This document shows positions 12,901 to 27,900 of a DNA stretch of 64,000 nucleotides, in pieces. The stretch covers positions 2,112,001 to 2,176,000 of the forward strand of contig WPIO01000004.1 in the NCBI GenBank assembly GCA_009760855.2, in the 5' to 3' direction. Position 1 is the stretch's first letter. Every line of letters begins with the position of its first letter. The DNA is from Cristatella mucedo (Eukaryota > Bryozoa > Phylactolaemata > Cristatellidae). The position numbers were made by a program, and so were the translations under genes. The notes beneath the pieces were generated by a model that saw nothing but the letters and a program-made list of their open reading frames with translations, had not been told where the DNA came from and searched no databases.

Positions 12901-15900
12901 GAACTATTTTAAAACCTGATTTTGTTTTGTTTAAGCAGTTTTGCATTGATCAGAAAGCATGGTAGTGGTCTAATTACGGCATTGCTAGAATTTCCTAACT
13001 TTTCCGTACGTCTGGCATAAGAGTGCAAGCTTGAAAGTATTTAAAATTAGGAATTAGGCTTAGGAAAATACGTAAGCGGCTGTACGGTCAGCATATTTAG
13101 TGACTTACATTTTGCAGCGGCTAAAGAGACATTTTGCTTATTACTTCGGCTTTTAGTAAGTAGTACAAGAGTGACTCTAAATGCTTGCTAATTTCATCAT
13201 AACTCTTAATGAAGCACACAAAAAGACGTAAGGTGTTTACCTCAAACGTTTTGCCAGTGGTTGGAAGATAATGCTAAATCGGTTTAAGAAACCATAAACA
13301 TAACAGATTTGAAACTTTTCACATAATTAAGATATCAATGCATGGTCATTTGCAGCATCCTAACTGAAATAAATCTCTCTCAGGGCACTTTAGATATGGT
13401 TCCAGATACTTTCAGCTTGAGTTGTTATGATTGTTTCAGCCAGCGATTGGACCCTTGTATACATTCTGTTGTCACTCACTTTGGTGATAATCGGCATCGT
13501 GGTTTCTGGGATCATTATGGTTCTCCATTGTCGGAAACGAAGGTAATGTAATGTATGTCCATCTGTAATTCCACAAAGTCATAAAGACCATGTGGGTGGT
13601 ATGCAGGAGAGTTTTGTACATAGCCTAAGCGGCTTTCGGTGCCCATTCAGTAGCCAACAGACTCCGTCTCACGCGACAAAGAGAAAGTGGGAAGCATAGC
13701 AGAGTCAGGAGAGCAGTTGAGGTAGTGAGTAGCATGGAAGTAGCAGCTCAGGACCACTGAAAAGGATGAGCCATAGGCGGCAACAAGAGAGTAGTTGCCG
13801 TTGCATAAGAAGTGTGGAAGCGAGTTCCAAAGTCTAAGACCTGCAGAGCTAAAGCTTCTGTCGCCGACTGTCTTTAAGCAGAAGAATGGAACAGCTAATT
13901 TATTGTCCACACAGGACCTGAGGGCTCGAAGAGGCTCAAACGGGTGCAGCAGTTCAGCTAGGTATGGAGGAGATAGGCCGTGGCGGGCCTTGTGGGTCAG
14001 CGTCAGAGATTTGCTCTGTATCTGGTGATCAACCGGCAGCCATCCTAGATCTTTTAGCAAAGGAAACACCTGGTCAAACCTTGGAACTTGAAAACTAGCC
14101 TTGCAGCCATTTTCATAGCCAGCTGCAGTGGCCTAGTGGCTTTCCTTGGTAGCCCAGCCAAAATGAAATTACAATGATCAAGCCGAGAAAAAACTAGAGA
14201 GCTTGTGAAAGCTTTTGCAAGCCACTGTGGAAGACATCTTCTAATTTTACATACTGATCGGACGTGACGGCTAGCTGTAGAAGGAGTTTTCTGAATGAAG
14301 CTTTTAAAAGTTAGGCAGCTGTCGAAAACGATATCTAAATTTTGAGCATGGGGTGATGGTCGCTCGACAGCATCACCTATTAGAAGACCAAAGCCCTTTA
14401 ATCCAGCCACTTGCTTATGGTGCCCTATGAGATGTCTTATGATGTTCGTTTTTATCGTCATTTAATTTCACGAAGTGATAGATGTTGCAGAGCTAGGGTA
14501 GTGACATTCCCGTAATCGATGCCACATAAAATATCATTTCTAGCACGGATAAAAGCAGTTTCAGTGAAGTATTGCCTCTGGAACCGAACCATGATTGATA
14601 TGTTTCTGGCATTCATTTTGCTTTCAATAGGTGCAACCAACTGCTTAGTAACAATTTTTTTTAATAATATTTGACATGAAAGGAAATACGGAAACTCAGC
14701 AGTCGTTTTCAAGGACCTCTGTATCTAATCCGGGCTTTTAAAGTATCGGTCTAATGATTGCCGATTGTAATGACTTGGGTACAACCGCTTTTTCAAAGTT
14801 AGCATTACAAATCTTGGTTTTGGCAGAGCTAAGTTGGTCTGCTAGTAAAGGCTGCCTAGATAAAGGTATAGGGTCTTCAGCAGATGAGTTCGTTTCGCCA
14901 AATTTGATAAAGGCAGACACATGGCATGCAAAAACCTCGGAAAACCTTTTAAGAATGGTCACAGGTTTTCATTCCACAATTGTTTTAATCAGAGTGGGCT
15001 TTATAGAGGCATGAATGCCCACAATTCTTTTAATAAAGAAGGCTGAAACCTACGGCTGAGCCGTTAATATCTGGGGAGTACGACCTCTCAGCATTGGCCA
15101 GTAAATCTTTTACAGTCTTATAAATCTGTTTAGGGTCCGACTGGCAGGAATTCAGCTTTCGGATGAAAAAAGAAGCCCTGGCTTTTTTAAGCTTACGGGT
15201 GTAAACTCGAAGGAAGTCTTTAAAATTTACTAGATCTGCACGAGAACCCGATTTTCTAAAATGACGTTCAAGCCTGCCCTTTACACAACGCATATTTTCA
15301 AGTTTTTTTTTAATTGAAAGGAACCTGCACGACTCTGCACACAGATAGACTGCACGGGAGCATGCTTGTCAAGAGCGCTCCCGAGTGTCACGTTCACTGC
15401 ATCAGTAGGAGTATCTAGGCTTTCGGTCTGGTCTAGGTGCAGATCAAGAAGACCTGCACCGCAAACACATTCAGAAACTGTGTCTATGTCAATGCTTTTC
15501 AAGTTACACGTCTTGAAAAATTCAAAAATTCCCTAAACGTACATGGGAGCTGGAATAGGTGTGGCTACCGGAGTTGAACAAGTAGAATCTTCATGCACAT
15601 GATATAGGATTCTGTAATTGTAATTACTTGCCTAAGCTACGGACTGAGTTGTTGCCAACCTATAAAGCTGACAGCGGCTTCAAAGAAAGCTCCCAGCAAC
15701 GGAGAATAAACCCTAGGAGTACCGGTTCAAGGCTCTCATAATCCATCCCAAATAGAATGATGTTCCCCGATTCCTGGCTGCACCTCAATGTCTACATTTA
15801 AGCATGTCACTAGTGATGTAGTCCTGAAGTTTATATCCCAATCAAAGAAGACAACAAGTCCTCTGGACCCTATTCCCACTGTCCTGCTCCTAAGTTGCAT

Positions 15901-18900
15901 TGATCTGCTGCTGCCATGCATAACTAACATCATTAATATGTCATTAGCCTCAGGTCATGTCCCATTACCATTCAAAAAAGCTGTAGTCAGGCCACATCTC
16001 AAGAAACCGAAACTAGACCAAGAGAACTTGAGCAACTTCCGCCCAGTCTTCCTTCTACCATTCCTATCAAAGACACTGGAACGGATCGTGGCGGACCAGC
16101 TGAACTCCTACATTGAAACTTCAAACCTTGCTAGTAAGTTTCAACCTGGCTTTAGAGCCAATCACTCCACAGAGTCAGCATTGCTTAATGTATACAACGA
16201 CCTACTTAGGAATGCAAACATGGGTAGAATGTCTCTGCTTGTTTTGCTTGATCTTTAGGCAGCTTTTAATACTTTCGATCGTAAAGTTCTTCTAGAGCGC
16301 CTCTCATCTCGCCTGGGCATCACTGGCACAGCTCTGCTGTGGTACAAGTCCTATCTCAGTGGGAGACTCCAGGGTTTTAACGTGAATGGACAATGATCAT
16401 TTGAGCTACCTCTGGAATATGGGGTACCTCAGGGCCCCGTGCTAGGTCCAGTTTTTTTCACGGTTTATACTCTCGCTCTTGCTGATGTGATTGCCAAGCA
16501 CAATCTAGGCTTTCACTTCTATGCGGATGACACTCAGTTGTACCTTCACTTTGATTCCTCCCAGCCTTCGAGCACCTAAAATTCTCTCAAATCACTTGCT
16601 GCACGTATTGATGACATCAGCACATGGATGGCAGCAAATTTTCCCAAACTAAACGATGATAAAACTAACTTACCAGTTATGGGCTAACCCAGTGTGATTC
16701 AGAAAATGGAAAGGCTGAATCTCAAAATTGGCTCTGCCAGCATAGCTCCTGTTGAATCAGCTTGAAGTCTAGGTCTAATATTCCAAAGTGACCTCTCGTT
16801 ACACGACCACATCAGCTCCTCAGTCAAATCTGCCTACTTTCACATTCATAACATTGCTAAAACTCAGGCTTGTTTAGATAAGGATAACACGTCTAAGTTG
16901 GTCAATGCGTTTGTGACATCGCGTCTTGACTTCTGAACTCACTGCTTTCTGGCCTACCGGCATGTGCAATCAAGCGCTTACAGTTGGTGCATAACTCTGC
17001 AGCTAGGCTTGGCTGTTGTGAGCATCGCAGTTGCCACATCACACCACTTCTCGCCGATAGGCACTGGCTACCAGTCAAGCAACCCATTAACTTCAAGGTT
17101 TTGTCGCTCAATTCTAGGTCACTTCATTCTTTGGCTCCAGCCTATCTCTCAGACCTACTTCCCGACCAGGCCAAGAGTCGTACCACATGCTTCTTGGAAT
17201 CCAACAGTCTACCAATACTCGTATAAACCTCAAATCCTTTGGAGACCCTGCATTTAGTTCGTATGCTCTCAAAGCCTGGATCTCCCTCCCGACTTGCGTC
17301 TGAAAGTCCCGTGACTTGATCACATTTAAAAAGAACTTAACAGCACGCCTATTTAGTTCAGCATTTAGTGGGTCCCTGTGATTCGTCCTTCATGTGCTTA
17401 TGGGTGCTGTCACCTTGAATGCTGCACTAACCACATTTGCATGCTGACCCTGTGCAAGTCACCCATAACCATGTTATTCATGTTGTTTATCAAGCATGAT
17501 ATTATTCACCGTTCAATTGCATTTCCTTTTGCAGCGAATGTAAAGCGCTTAGAAAAAGAGTGAGATCTTTGAGGGCACTTTATCAAGTGCATTATTACTG
17601 TTATTATTATTATTAACAGAAAACGGGACCGAAAAATGATCTAAGAGGGTCAAAGGCACACCGAAAGATCATTAGGGAAGACATCCTAATACTTATAATA
17701 ATAATAATGTACTTAATAAAGTGCCCTCAAAGAACTCAATCTATTCCTAGGCGCTCTACATTTGCTTGTGATTCACGTAAGAACTTGACTAATAACAAAG
17801 ATAGGCGAAGAAAAAGAACAAACATGTAAAGCTTTTAATTATATCTTTGTCTCTATTGCTGATCTGGAAGATGAATTATTATTGATTGAACAGCTTACAT
17901 TGTTAAGTATTAACTATCTTATTTAATATAATTTAATACAACTTCGTCTATAACACCAAAAACAACATGTAGAAAGGTGCTTTTAGGTAGCAGCTAAGAA
18001 TTACTGGAAAGGTTCGACCATATTCAACAGCTGAAGAGTAGATGCGGTTGCATACGATCTGTAGATGTCAGTTCCATAGTCTACGACCTGCACATCAAAA
18101 CCTAGAGACTCTAACTGTCTATAAGATCAAAGGAAAGAAAAAGTTTTGCGTATGTAAAGCACCCGAGGGCACGATGAGGCCGAATCAGGTGCAGCCGTTC
18201 AGCTAGGTATGTAGAAGCCAAGTTTAGGCGGGTAATGAAGGTCAGCATGAGAACCTTACTCTGTATCCATTGATCAGCAAGAAGCCATCAAAGCTCCTTC
18301 AGTGAACGAGTCGCGCGTCAGAATCTCTTAGATTCGTTAATAAGCTTTGCAGCAATATTTATCACAAGCTTCAGTGGCCTAGGCACGTCTGTCAACAGGC
18401 CTGCATAAATGAAATTTTACAATAATCTAGCCTTGAGAAAACCTGTGAGATAGTCAAATTTCTGCAAGCCGCCGTGGTAGACGGGCCCTAATCTTACATA
18501 GGGATCGGGTGCGACGGCTAGTTGTGGAGGTATTCGTCTTGATGAAACTTTAAAAATTGCGGCAGTTGTCACAGACGAAACATAAGCTCGACGAACACAC
18601 TGATGGTCGCAGAACTGTTTCCATTATTATAAGGGAAAACCTCCTAGTTGGTATGTATCTCCGTCTGTAACTCGCCAAAGCCGCAAAGAAAATGTGCATG
18701 CTAAGCAGGAGAGATTTGTATAGTGAACTCACAGCTTAAGCTACTTTCTGTACGATTTCGGTAGCCAACAAACTTCATCTCACTCAACAAAGAGAAAGTG
18801 GGAAGCATAGGACAGTCAGGCGAACAGTCGAGGTAGTGTGTAGCGTGGAAGTAGCAGCTCAGGACCGCTGATAAGGATGAGCCACAGTCGGCAGCAGGAG

Positions 18901-21900
18901 AGTATTTATCCTTGCATAAGAATTGAGGAAGCGAATTCCACAGTCAAGGACCTGCAGAGCTAAAGCTTCTGTCCCCAACGGACTTTAAGTGGAGGAATGG
19001 AACAGCTAATTTAATGCCCATACAGAACCTTATGGCACGAATAGGCTGAAACGGGTGCAGCAGTTCAGCTAGGTATGGAGGAGATAGGCCGTGGCGGGCT
19101 TTGTAGATCAGCGTAAGAACTTTGCTCTGTACCCATTGATCCACAGGCAGCCATCGGCTCTTGTAGAAAAGGAGACACCCGGTCAAACCTCTGGGGCTTA
19201 AAAACTAGACTCGCAGCCATATTCATAGCCAGCTACAGTGGCCTAGTGGCTTTCTTTGGTAGCCCAACCAAAAGGGAATTACAATAATATAGCCGAGACT
19301 GAACTATGAAGCTAGTTAAATTCTTTGCAAGCCTCTGTGGAAGGCAGCTTCTAATCTTAGATAGGAGTCGGACGTGATGACTAGCTGTAGAAGCAGTTTT
19401 CTGGATGGAGCATTTAAATTTTAGGCAGCGGTCGAAAACATCTAAATTTCGAGCACGTGGTGATGGTCTCACAATATCATCACCTATTAGAAAAGCAAAG
19501 CCTTTTAATGCAGCCACACGCTTAGGGTATCTTATGAGCAGCAGGTCGTTTTTATCGTCATATAGTTTCAAAAAGTTATACGACATACAAGATCGAATGT
19601 CGGCAAGGCAAGAATTCGATTAATCAGTTGCTGCAGCTGATTTCGACGGTTTTAATAACAAATACAGGTGAGTTTCGTCAGTATAAAATTGATATCCTAT
19701 TCAAAGGGCCTAAATCACTTTTCCCAGAAGTTTAGTATAAATGGAGAACGGTGAGGAACTTAGGACTGACCCTTGAGGGACTCCGAAGATGACCTGTCTT
19801 GTGTGTGAGACCTAACCCCACACGACACGGATTGAACTAGCTGTAGTGCACGATCAGATAAGTTCGATTAAAACCATGCCAGTTCCTCGTCTGCCAAACC
19901 GATCGTCGTTCTCAATTTATCAAGTAGAATAGGGTGATCAATGGTGTCAAAGGCAGGTGATAGATCTAGCAGAACTAGGGCAGCGACATTCCCGTAATCG
20001 TTGCGACATATAATGTCATCGTTGACACCGAGTAGAGCAGTTTCCATGGAGTGCTGCCTCTTGTTCAGCCACACGCCTTGGGTGTCCTAAAAGTAGCAGC
20101 TCAGTTTTATCATGGCTGCATTCACCGACATTGGCCGAAATTGTGGATAGAATATCTGCAAAGCCAGTGCTCAGGTTTTTAGATGTTTTTGCAGATTTCG
20201 ACTATCTAAACGTCGAATACAACTGAGTGTGGTCAGCATTACATGGATAGCTACGGCACATCTTTTTCAGTGGTCCTGAACTGCTACTTCTATGCTACTC
20301 ACTACCTCAAATGCTCTCCTAACTCTGCTATGCTTCCCACTTTCTCTTTGTTGCGTGAGACAAAGTCTGTTGGCTACCGAATGCGTAGCGAAAGCCGCTT
20401 AGGCTGTGAGTGTGCTATACAAAACTCTCCTGCCTAACACCCACATGGCCTTTATGACTTTGTGGAGTTACTTACGGAGATACATTACATTACATTACAT
20501 AGCTGATTCCACGGGCTTTATACATTTTTCCAGAGGTTTGGAATTAATGAATAACAGCAAAGGACCGAGGACGGGCTCTTGTAGGAATCCATGGGTGACT
20601 GGCCTTGTAAATGAAACCTAGCATACCCACGACACAGGTTGAAAAAGAATGGAATGGTAAGACTTTAACCACGCCAGTGTCTCATCGGCTAGACAGATCG
20701 TTGTTCTCAAGCATTCAAGTAGGATGTCTTGATCGAGAGTACCGAAGGCGGCTGATAGATCAAGCAGTGCTTGAGAAGAGATATTAACGCAACTTTGTTG
20801 CATATGATGTCATTGGAAACCAGTTGGAAAGAAGTTTCAGTGACGTAGTATTGCTTGCATACCGACTAAACGTCGTCTGACAATTTATTCTTTTCAACAT
20901 GCACTACAGTATGCTAAGTGAACGTTCTTTCAAGAATCTTTGACAAGAAAGAAAACTGTGTCATAGTTGAGAGATTAAGTTCTCTAAGGGCGCTTTATCA
21001 AGTGCATTATTGTTATTACAGTTTGCTATGAACTCTGAATCTTATCCAAGCTTTTAAATATTGGTCTAACTTTGGCTGATTTAAGACCCTCCTTCTTAAG
21101 GCAGGACTAATTTTTACCTGAGAAACATCGAGAATTTTATCTATTGCTTGGTAAATTTGTCTGGCAGCGAAGACCACAGATGATAGTATCGAGTCATCAT
21201 TTAACGAGCTCTTTTTACTAGACTTCGTTAGTGTAGCCACATCGCATGCATAAACCTGGGGCTCTGAACGAAGGTCACTTTTTGCGATTTAACAAAGGCT
21301 TTAGTCAATGGCTGCTTTATGGAGGCACACATATAGACAATTGCATTCAGTGACGAAGGCTGAAAACTTGTTAGAAATCCTTTGGAGACCGTGCATTTAG
21401 CTCGTATGCTCCCACAGCCTGGAACTCCCTCCCGACCTGCATCAGAACATCCCCTGACCTGACCACATTTAAAAGAAACTTAAAGACATACCTATTTAGG
21501 ACAGCATTTAGTGGGTCCTTGTGATTCGTCCTCGATGTGCTTATGCGTGCTGACACTGTTCATGCTGCCACTAATCAAATTTGCATGCTGACCCAGTGCA
21601 TGTAACCCCTAACCATGTTATTCATTTTGTTTGTTTTTCAAGCATGATTTTACTTACTATTCTATTGCGTATCACTTTGCAGCAAATGTAAAGCGCCTAG
21701 AAAGAGATTAAGTTCTCTGAGGGCGCTTTATCAAGTGCAATATATTATTATTATTATTATCTTTTAACAATTGGGGATTGAAACTTCTCTGAATCGGAAA
21801 GTAAATTGTTCACCGTCCCTCGAGTCTCTTATAGGCCTGACTTATTGTGACTACAGTTTTTGATTTAAAAAAGACGCCCTAGCTTTTCTAAGCTTCCGAG

Positions 21901-24900
21901 TGTAGAACCGGAGCAAATCTTTGAAAATGACTAGACTCTCATAGACAGAGAATTTCTAAGGCAGTGTTCTTTCCTTCGCCTAACACGGTACATCTTGGTA
22001 AGTTGAAATTAATTGCGAATATACGTGAGCATTCTCGCAATGGCGTGGCACTCCTATGGTTCATGCAAACTGCATCAGTGAGAGTATCAATCTAGTGTCG
22101 TGGGTGTAGTTGAAGAAGACCGGCCTCACAGGCAGGCAAATTTAGACAATGTATTTTGGGCCAGTGCTTTTTGAGTTTGGTGGCTGGACACACTCGACTT
22201 TACCCTCCACGAACAGTCAGGCAGCAACAGTACGACACTGAACAATTAACTGAGACGACCAGCAGCAAAAAACGAGGTCCGTGGGAGAGACATCCTTAGT
22301 TATAACGAGATCTAGTATATGGCCACTGATATTAGTCTTACAATCAACGCCTCATTCTTAATACACCTCATTCCCAGTAAGCCTCATTCTCGCATACCTC
22401 ATTCTAAATAAGCCTCATTCTCAGTAAGCCTCATTCTCAGTAAGCCTCATTCTCGTATGCCTCATTCTCAATCAACTGACTAGCAAGTTCTCTCGTAGGC
22501 TCTCAGGCTCCCCCAACGCTACTCCATTTGTGTGTGGTAATTTTTCACTCACCGAGTCACTTGCCGACGAGCTAAGATATTCGCTGCGATGTTATTATTC
22601 GGTCGGCTTAGGAAGTACTACGACCACCATAGGCTACAGTAGGCACAACTCTGCGACATCCATCCCTTTGTCTCGTTACGGGCTAATTCATCAAGGAGCT
22701 CGAAAAGCATACTTACGTTATTAAAAGTATATTATTAATTAGAGTAATTAATTTAAAATAAGTAAATAATTAGGTAATTAAATGAATAATTAAATTATTA
22801 TTACGTAATTAAGTAAAGAATACCTACTTAAATTGCCTACGGGCTGAGGAAGGTTCTTCAAGTAGGAAAGCTGTTTTAGTCCTCGATCATAGTGCGATCT
22901 CAGCATAGACGCTGGCAAGGCAAGATGGCTATACTACATCAGGATATGTGAGTGCCGTGAGTTGAGCGAAGCTGTGTTAGCTAGATAGCCAGTCACTAAA
23001 AACAAGGCTAGCTACATAGCCCCGCCCTTTTGCCACTAGCATAGCCACTGCCTTTTGGCCACTTACCCGGGAAAAAAATACGCTAGGGCATGCCCACTGG
23101 AGCGGGAAATCACAATAAAGTCTTTTGCCTAGCTCAACTGGATAACCTATTCTCTATTAATCATTTTACCTCTCCCTAAAAGAGAAGCAATATTATTTAA
23201 TTTAGCCAGAGAAATTGTACAGTTGTTTGGAAAGCAGGAAGCAGATCGCAGTTATCGTGCTGAGACATGCATGCAAATACTTGCTCACTGCTACGAGCTG
23301 CTTGTTGTCAGGTTAAACACTTCAGTGATGTGTCAGCATATTCACTTTCACATTAGATTGTCAACCTCGCACCGATGCGTGTGGTCCTCTCCTCTTCTCT
23401 AACCACGATCCTGGTTACATCAATTTAACTACACTGCAAATTGTTAACCGGGGAAAAATCTTTAGAATTGTGACTTAGCAGTTCCACGACCGACGTGTGA
23501 CAGTATTTCCGTTTCAGTGTTAGACTGTGGCTAGCTTGAACTCATTTGCTCTGTGACTGCCTTGTGGAAGATCCGATGGACTTAAATGTGGGAACTTAAA
23601 AACTCTGTGAAAACTTAAATTTAGATTACATTAAAATGTTTGTGGAAACATTGTGAGAACCCAAATCCGATGGACTTAAATGATCTGTGACTGCCTTTTG
23701 GAAGATCCGATAGAACTTTAAAAGACTATTTAGGACAGCATTTAGTGTGCCCCTGTGATTCGTCTTTCATGTGCTTATGCATGCTAAGACTGTGCATGCT
23801 GCCACTAACCAAATTTGAATGCTGACCCTGTGCATGTCACCCCTAACCATGTTATTCGTTTTGTTTGTTTATCAAGTATGATATTACTCACCATCCAATC
23901 GCATTTTCCTTTGCAGCAAATGTAAAGCGCCCAGAGAGAGATTAAGTTCTCTGAAGGCGCTCTATCAAGTGCGTTATTATTATTATATTATTATTATTAT
24001 TATGGACATGGCGACAAGCCTGATTTGAATCGTTCCTGCATCATTCATTTGTATCTCTGCCCAGGTGGGCGCTGCTGCTGCCGGTAATTGCTGGCACTTG
24101 TGACAAGGCCACCATTAGCTTATTACAGGTCCACCTAATCAGGGACAACGGAACGGTGGCTATCATTACACATCCTGCTCAAAATCTACAATCTAGCTCT
24201 CGATGAGGCGGCTGACCAAATCATCATAGATACGAAGGAATCGTAAACGCTTTTCTGACACAGTGGCATTGAACAGCAGCCGCGTTGCCCTTTACTGCTG
24301 GCACTCTAAGGTCTCGGTGTCCAGAGAACTACAAGACATTCCTATTTCTTCTTTGCTATTGAGTAACCCAAAGGTCTTACTGAATCCATGCACCACTTGC
24401 ACGATAATAGTCAATGCGGTCGCGTATAAGAAATAATTCTCAGATGAAGACGATTTCGTCATGGTATCGCTAGACACAGCGGACACAAAGGGGCAGAAAG
24501 TATAAAATTCCTCGAGTTTTTAAGCATGTGTGCATAATCTCTAGGAAAAGGCAAGAGTGAGTTTGAGCAGCTATAACGCTGATTAGCAGTCATATAGGTT
24601 GCTTGCATAGTGCTCCAAGAGAACTAAATAATTTTCCAGTTAATTTACAGCTTCCTGCATCATAACAATATGTACAAAAGACTTTTTTGGAGTATGAGGC
24701 GTTCTTTCTTAATCGGTTACGTTACAATGACTAAAATTGCTTTTATTCCTAAAAAACTTTAGTTCCATAACAAGTGCAGTGAGTTCCTTGAAATAGATTC
24801 ATTTCTGATACGAACAATAACAAATTCATGTCAAGTGGTCCTCATATGGTTGCAAGTATTAGAAAATGAATCACAATCGACTTATATTTATACATATTTG

Positions 24901-27900
24901 CACGCATATACATTAAATATAAATAAATAAATACAAATAAATAAATAAATATAAATAAATAAATATATATATATATATATATTAATTGACATATATTATA
25001 GGGTGTAGTTTTTGCTTTCGATCTGACCGAAATAACAGCTTTGACCTTTGGTTTTGACAACAGCGAATGATACGATGGAGGTGCTTGAAAGTTGCTTACT
25101 TACTGTTTAGAGAGGTGAATAACTGCTCAGTTATGTCTTCACCGGATGTTCAGTGGCCGCATCAGCACTTTTTATGGCTCAATGAGCAGTTTCCACCTAA
25201 AGTCATACTTCCCTGCAGAGGACTGTGTCCGCTTAAGCAATATATTCCTCTCTATTAGACTTGCTGCTCTTCACTGAATATGGATGCACGTATCCTTTCT
25301 GAGTGTGAGCAATGGGACACGCAGGAAAATTTGACAATGTAGCGATGGATAAGGAAACGTTTGGATTCATTATTTAGGGTGCCCTCTGGCTAGTTAAAAG
25401 GTATAAATGTATCAACCGTGCATAGCAGTTCCTTGAGTGGTCCTTTGGTGTCTACTACATTTTCAGGATGGAAAACTATTTGAAACTCTTCTCACCGATT
25501 TAGCAGACTGCAAACAACAGATTTTTGTAATTTGCAATATTATATCGCATACGTTACTTAGTGTTGTGCGTGAAATTCCGTCAAGCGAACAGCAACTGTA
25601 CACCAATCGTCCAGAGTGCAAGAGTGCCGTAAGGAGTGCAGCCTTGCACTATATGCATATGAAACAAAGTGCCAAAGGTTTCTCAAAATGCATGTTAACA
25701 GAACAGTTTTTCTCTCCAGTCTTGATAACTTGTCATCAGATGTCACAAAATGCATCTGATTAGTGCAGGTAGTCTCTTGATGCCATAAAGCCAAGAATAG
25801 ATACTTTGTCTCTCTTACAATGCATTACGCTAAACTTAAAGGATCATTATAGGCATTAGCTCTGTTAAACTTTTATCGGATGTACTTGGTATTAGTATGC
25901 CCACCAAAACTGAATAATTTAGGGGGTGGCACAAGGCTTTACGTCGAAACCAGAAGTCAGAACTAAGACTAAGGGTAAACCGGAACATTAAAAAGCAAAA
26001 CCTCGACCACAAAAGCAGGAAGTAGAAATCAGCGTTTTCCAAGTATCCCCAACGACTTTACCTTTGTTTTATTTCTATTTATATTAGTCTTTCAATTGCA
26101 CCTCAGAAAAACTTGTGATCTATTTAAGCACTCCAAAAATGCTGCAGGGCTTGAGTTCATGACTTTTTTCACTGAAGGCATTCTCATTGTGACCTCTGTC
26201 GTTTAAGGCGAGCACCTTATTCTCTGGGTAAATCAGTGTGGTCGTAAGTAAAACAGGGTTTTACTTGCACTTTGAATTATAGGATACATTTGAAATGTGT
26301 TGCCCATTGCGATCAACAACCAGTTTGCAAGGTCGGGCGTTTGACCTTGTTTTGGCACTCATTCAGAAGCAAGCAAGTATTAAGCTTACGGGACAATGGT
26401 AAAGCCAAAAGAAAGCCATCGGGAAATAATAATAAGTAAATAATGATGATATCACATGTGCGTAAAAGTACATATCATTAGTTTTACGAGAGAAATTATA
26501 ACACACGAGGCGATGCGACTTCGGAAAACTCGTTAAATAGACATCTTGTTACTAGATTGTGTACTGATAAACAGGGAACACAGGGAAACAATTGCTGAAG
26601 ACGATATCACTATGCACACGGAAAGACTGATGGGACCAGATGCATCTTATGATGTGATTTAACAGATTCGGGGTCATTGTAGCTCGCCACTGTAGCTGAA
26701 AGCGAGCTCCACACCTTCGTTGCGTTTACAAGCTGGAGGTTCTTTCTCTGAAAAGATTTCATTCGAGTAGGAGAGTCGCCGCGATGAATAGATCCTTATT
26801 GGAAGGTGTGAGAGTACTCCGCTTGAGCGAGGAGGTTGCATAGGTAAGCTATTGCAAGTGGATTTTTGCGAAATATAAAGCTGCTTAATAAGTTCTGAAT
26901 TTCTTCGAAAAGGGTATAGCCGGGATTCCTGACTAGGTAGTTACAGTAATCGTGAAGCAATCTCGCACAGTTGGGTACTAGTTGGGCTGTAGTACTAAAT
27001 ATAATATTCTCTGATCATGCCCTGATATAGGTAAAGTTACGTTGCTAAATTTAGGCTGACTTTGTAGGTAACTTCGTTGGTCAAATGATATATAATTTTG
27101 AAATAGTTCACCTTCCTTACGAGCTGAAGCTGCTTAAGTTATTATATCTCGACCAATCGTGAGGGTTAGACACTTCAGTTTCCGGATACGCAAGGTTTTA
27201 AAAACATAATATTTATTATAGCTGCTCTTACAATAACCTTAGTCTTACGATCCTACAGCTTTAGGATTTTTCTTAAGCTATTAGTTAATTGTCCTGAAGT
27301 CAGTCAGCCTTCGCATCTGTCATATTTAGGCAATTGCTAGCATTTTCGCTAGCACAGTATAGGCTGGGAAGACTGCTCACTTGATTTCAAAGCTGCTTTA
27401 TTAAAGTTGACGTGATATAGGCTGAAGGTCTTGAAACATTGCCTGCTTTGTTCTACGGTCAATTAATAGTGAGGGTTTTTCCGATCTAACACCGTTTTAT
27501 TTATTATATAGGCTATTAATTATCAGTGGCAAGTAATTTGTTCCAATTCTTCGGTTTGCTGTGAGTACTCCTCATTTCAATTTATTGAGGCTTCTTCTAT
27601 TGTGTTATTACATTTTAAATCCTGAAATTCGCACTTTGTATGTAGTGCATTCTTCATAGCAAGGGACGGACAGATATGCAAAACGATTAGTAAGAGCTCT
27701 ATTACAGCTAAACTTCACTTATCGCCCTGTGAAGGAATCGCTTATAAACACGAGCATTAGTGGCCATAGCTTCATGATGCACGCGAATTGTTTATCTAAA
27801 TGTGGCTGTGTAAGTTTTCATTCGGAATAATATGAAATGATAATGTTTTTAATTGAGAATCTTATCAAATTTATGCAGTGTATTATAGGCCCAGACCGTA

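Larger units (their letters stand above)
11345..12960 (-). mobile_element. LINE-alpha, minus strand, decayed, with nested SINE-A
   Basis: The 3' end is at 11345 (AAT-rich microsatellite followed by the tail block). The element runs rightward through antisense reverse-transcriptase sequence, including antisense of '[12 protein letters not shown]' near 12660-12720. Stops and indels make it inactive. RCP-B has the same element (44820-45870) with about 0.55 kb deleted. Confidence 0.7.
9948..13439 (+). other. RCP-A intron 3
   Basis: This 3.5-kb intron aligns to 42955-46354. It contains a minus-strand LINE-alpha with a nested SINE-A. The stretches 9950-11340 and 12960-13430 show no gene. The site near 10643-10660 is empty where RCP-B carries a LINE-alpha 3' fragment, and the site near 11030 is empty where RCP-B carries a SINE-A. 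Confidence 0.6.

Noticed and set aside
12593-12946. 117-codon minus-strand ORF as a gene
   Set aside because: It contains LINE-alpha reverse transcriptase remnants ('[11 protein letters not shown]') and lies inside a decayed LINE.
13342-13551. 69-codon plus ORF over exon 4
   Set aside because: Another frame gives a membrane helix conserved in both copies with matching splice phases; this frame does not fit the gene model.
22480-22840. AT-rich block as a replication origin or matrix attachment site
   Set aside because: A/T richness alone is not evidence, and no further motif was seen.
25437-25763. 108-codon plus ORF in RCP-A intron 4
   Set aside because: No homologue in RCP-B, overlapping ORF on the other strand, no recognisable motif.
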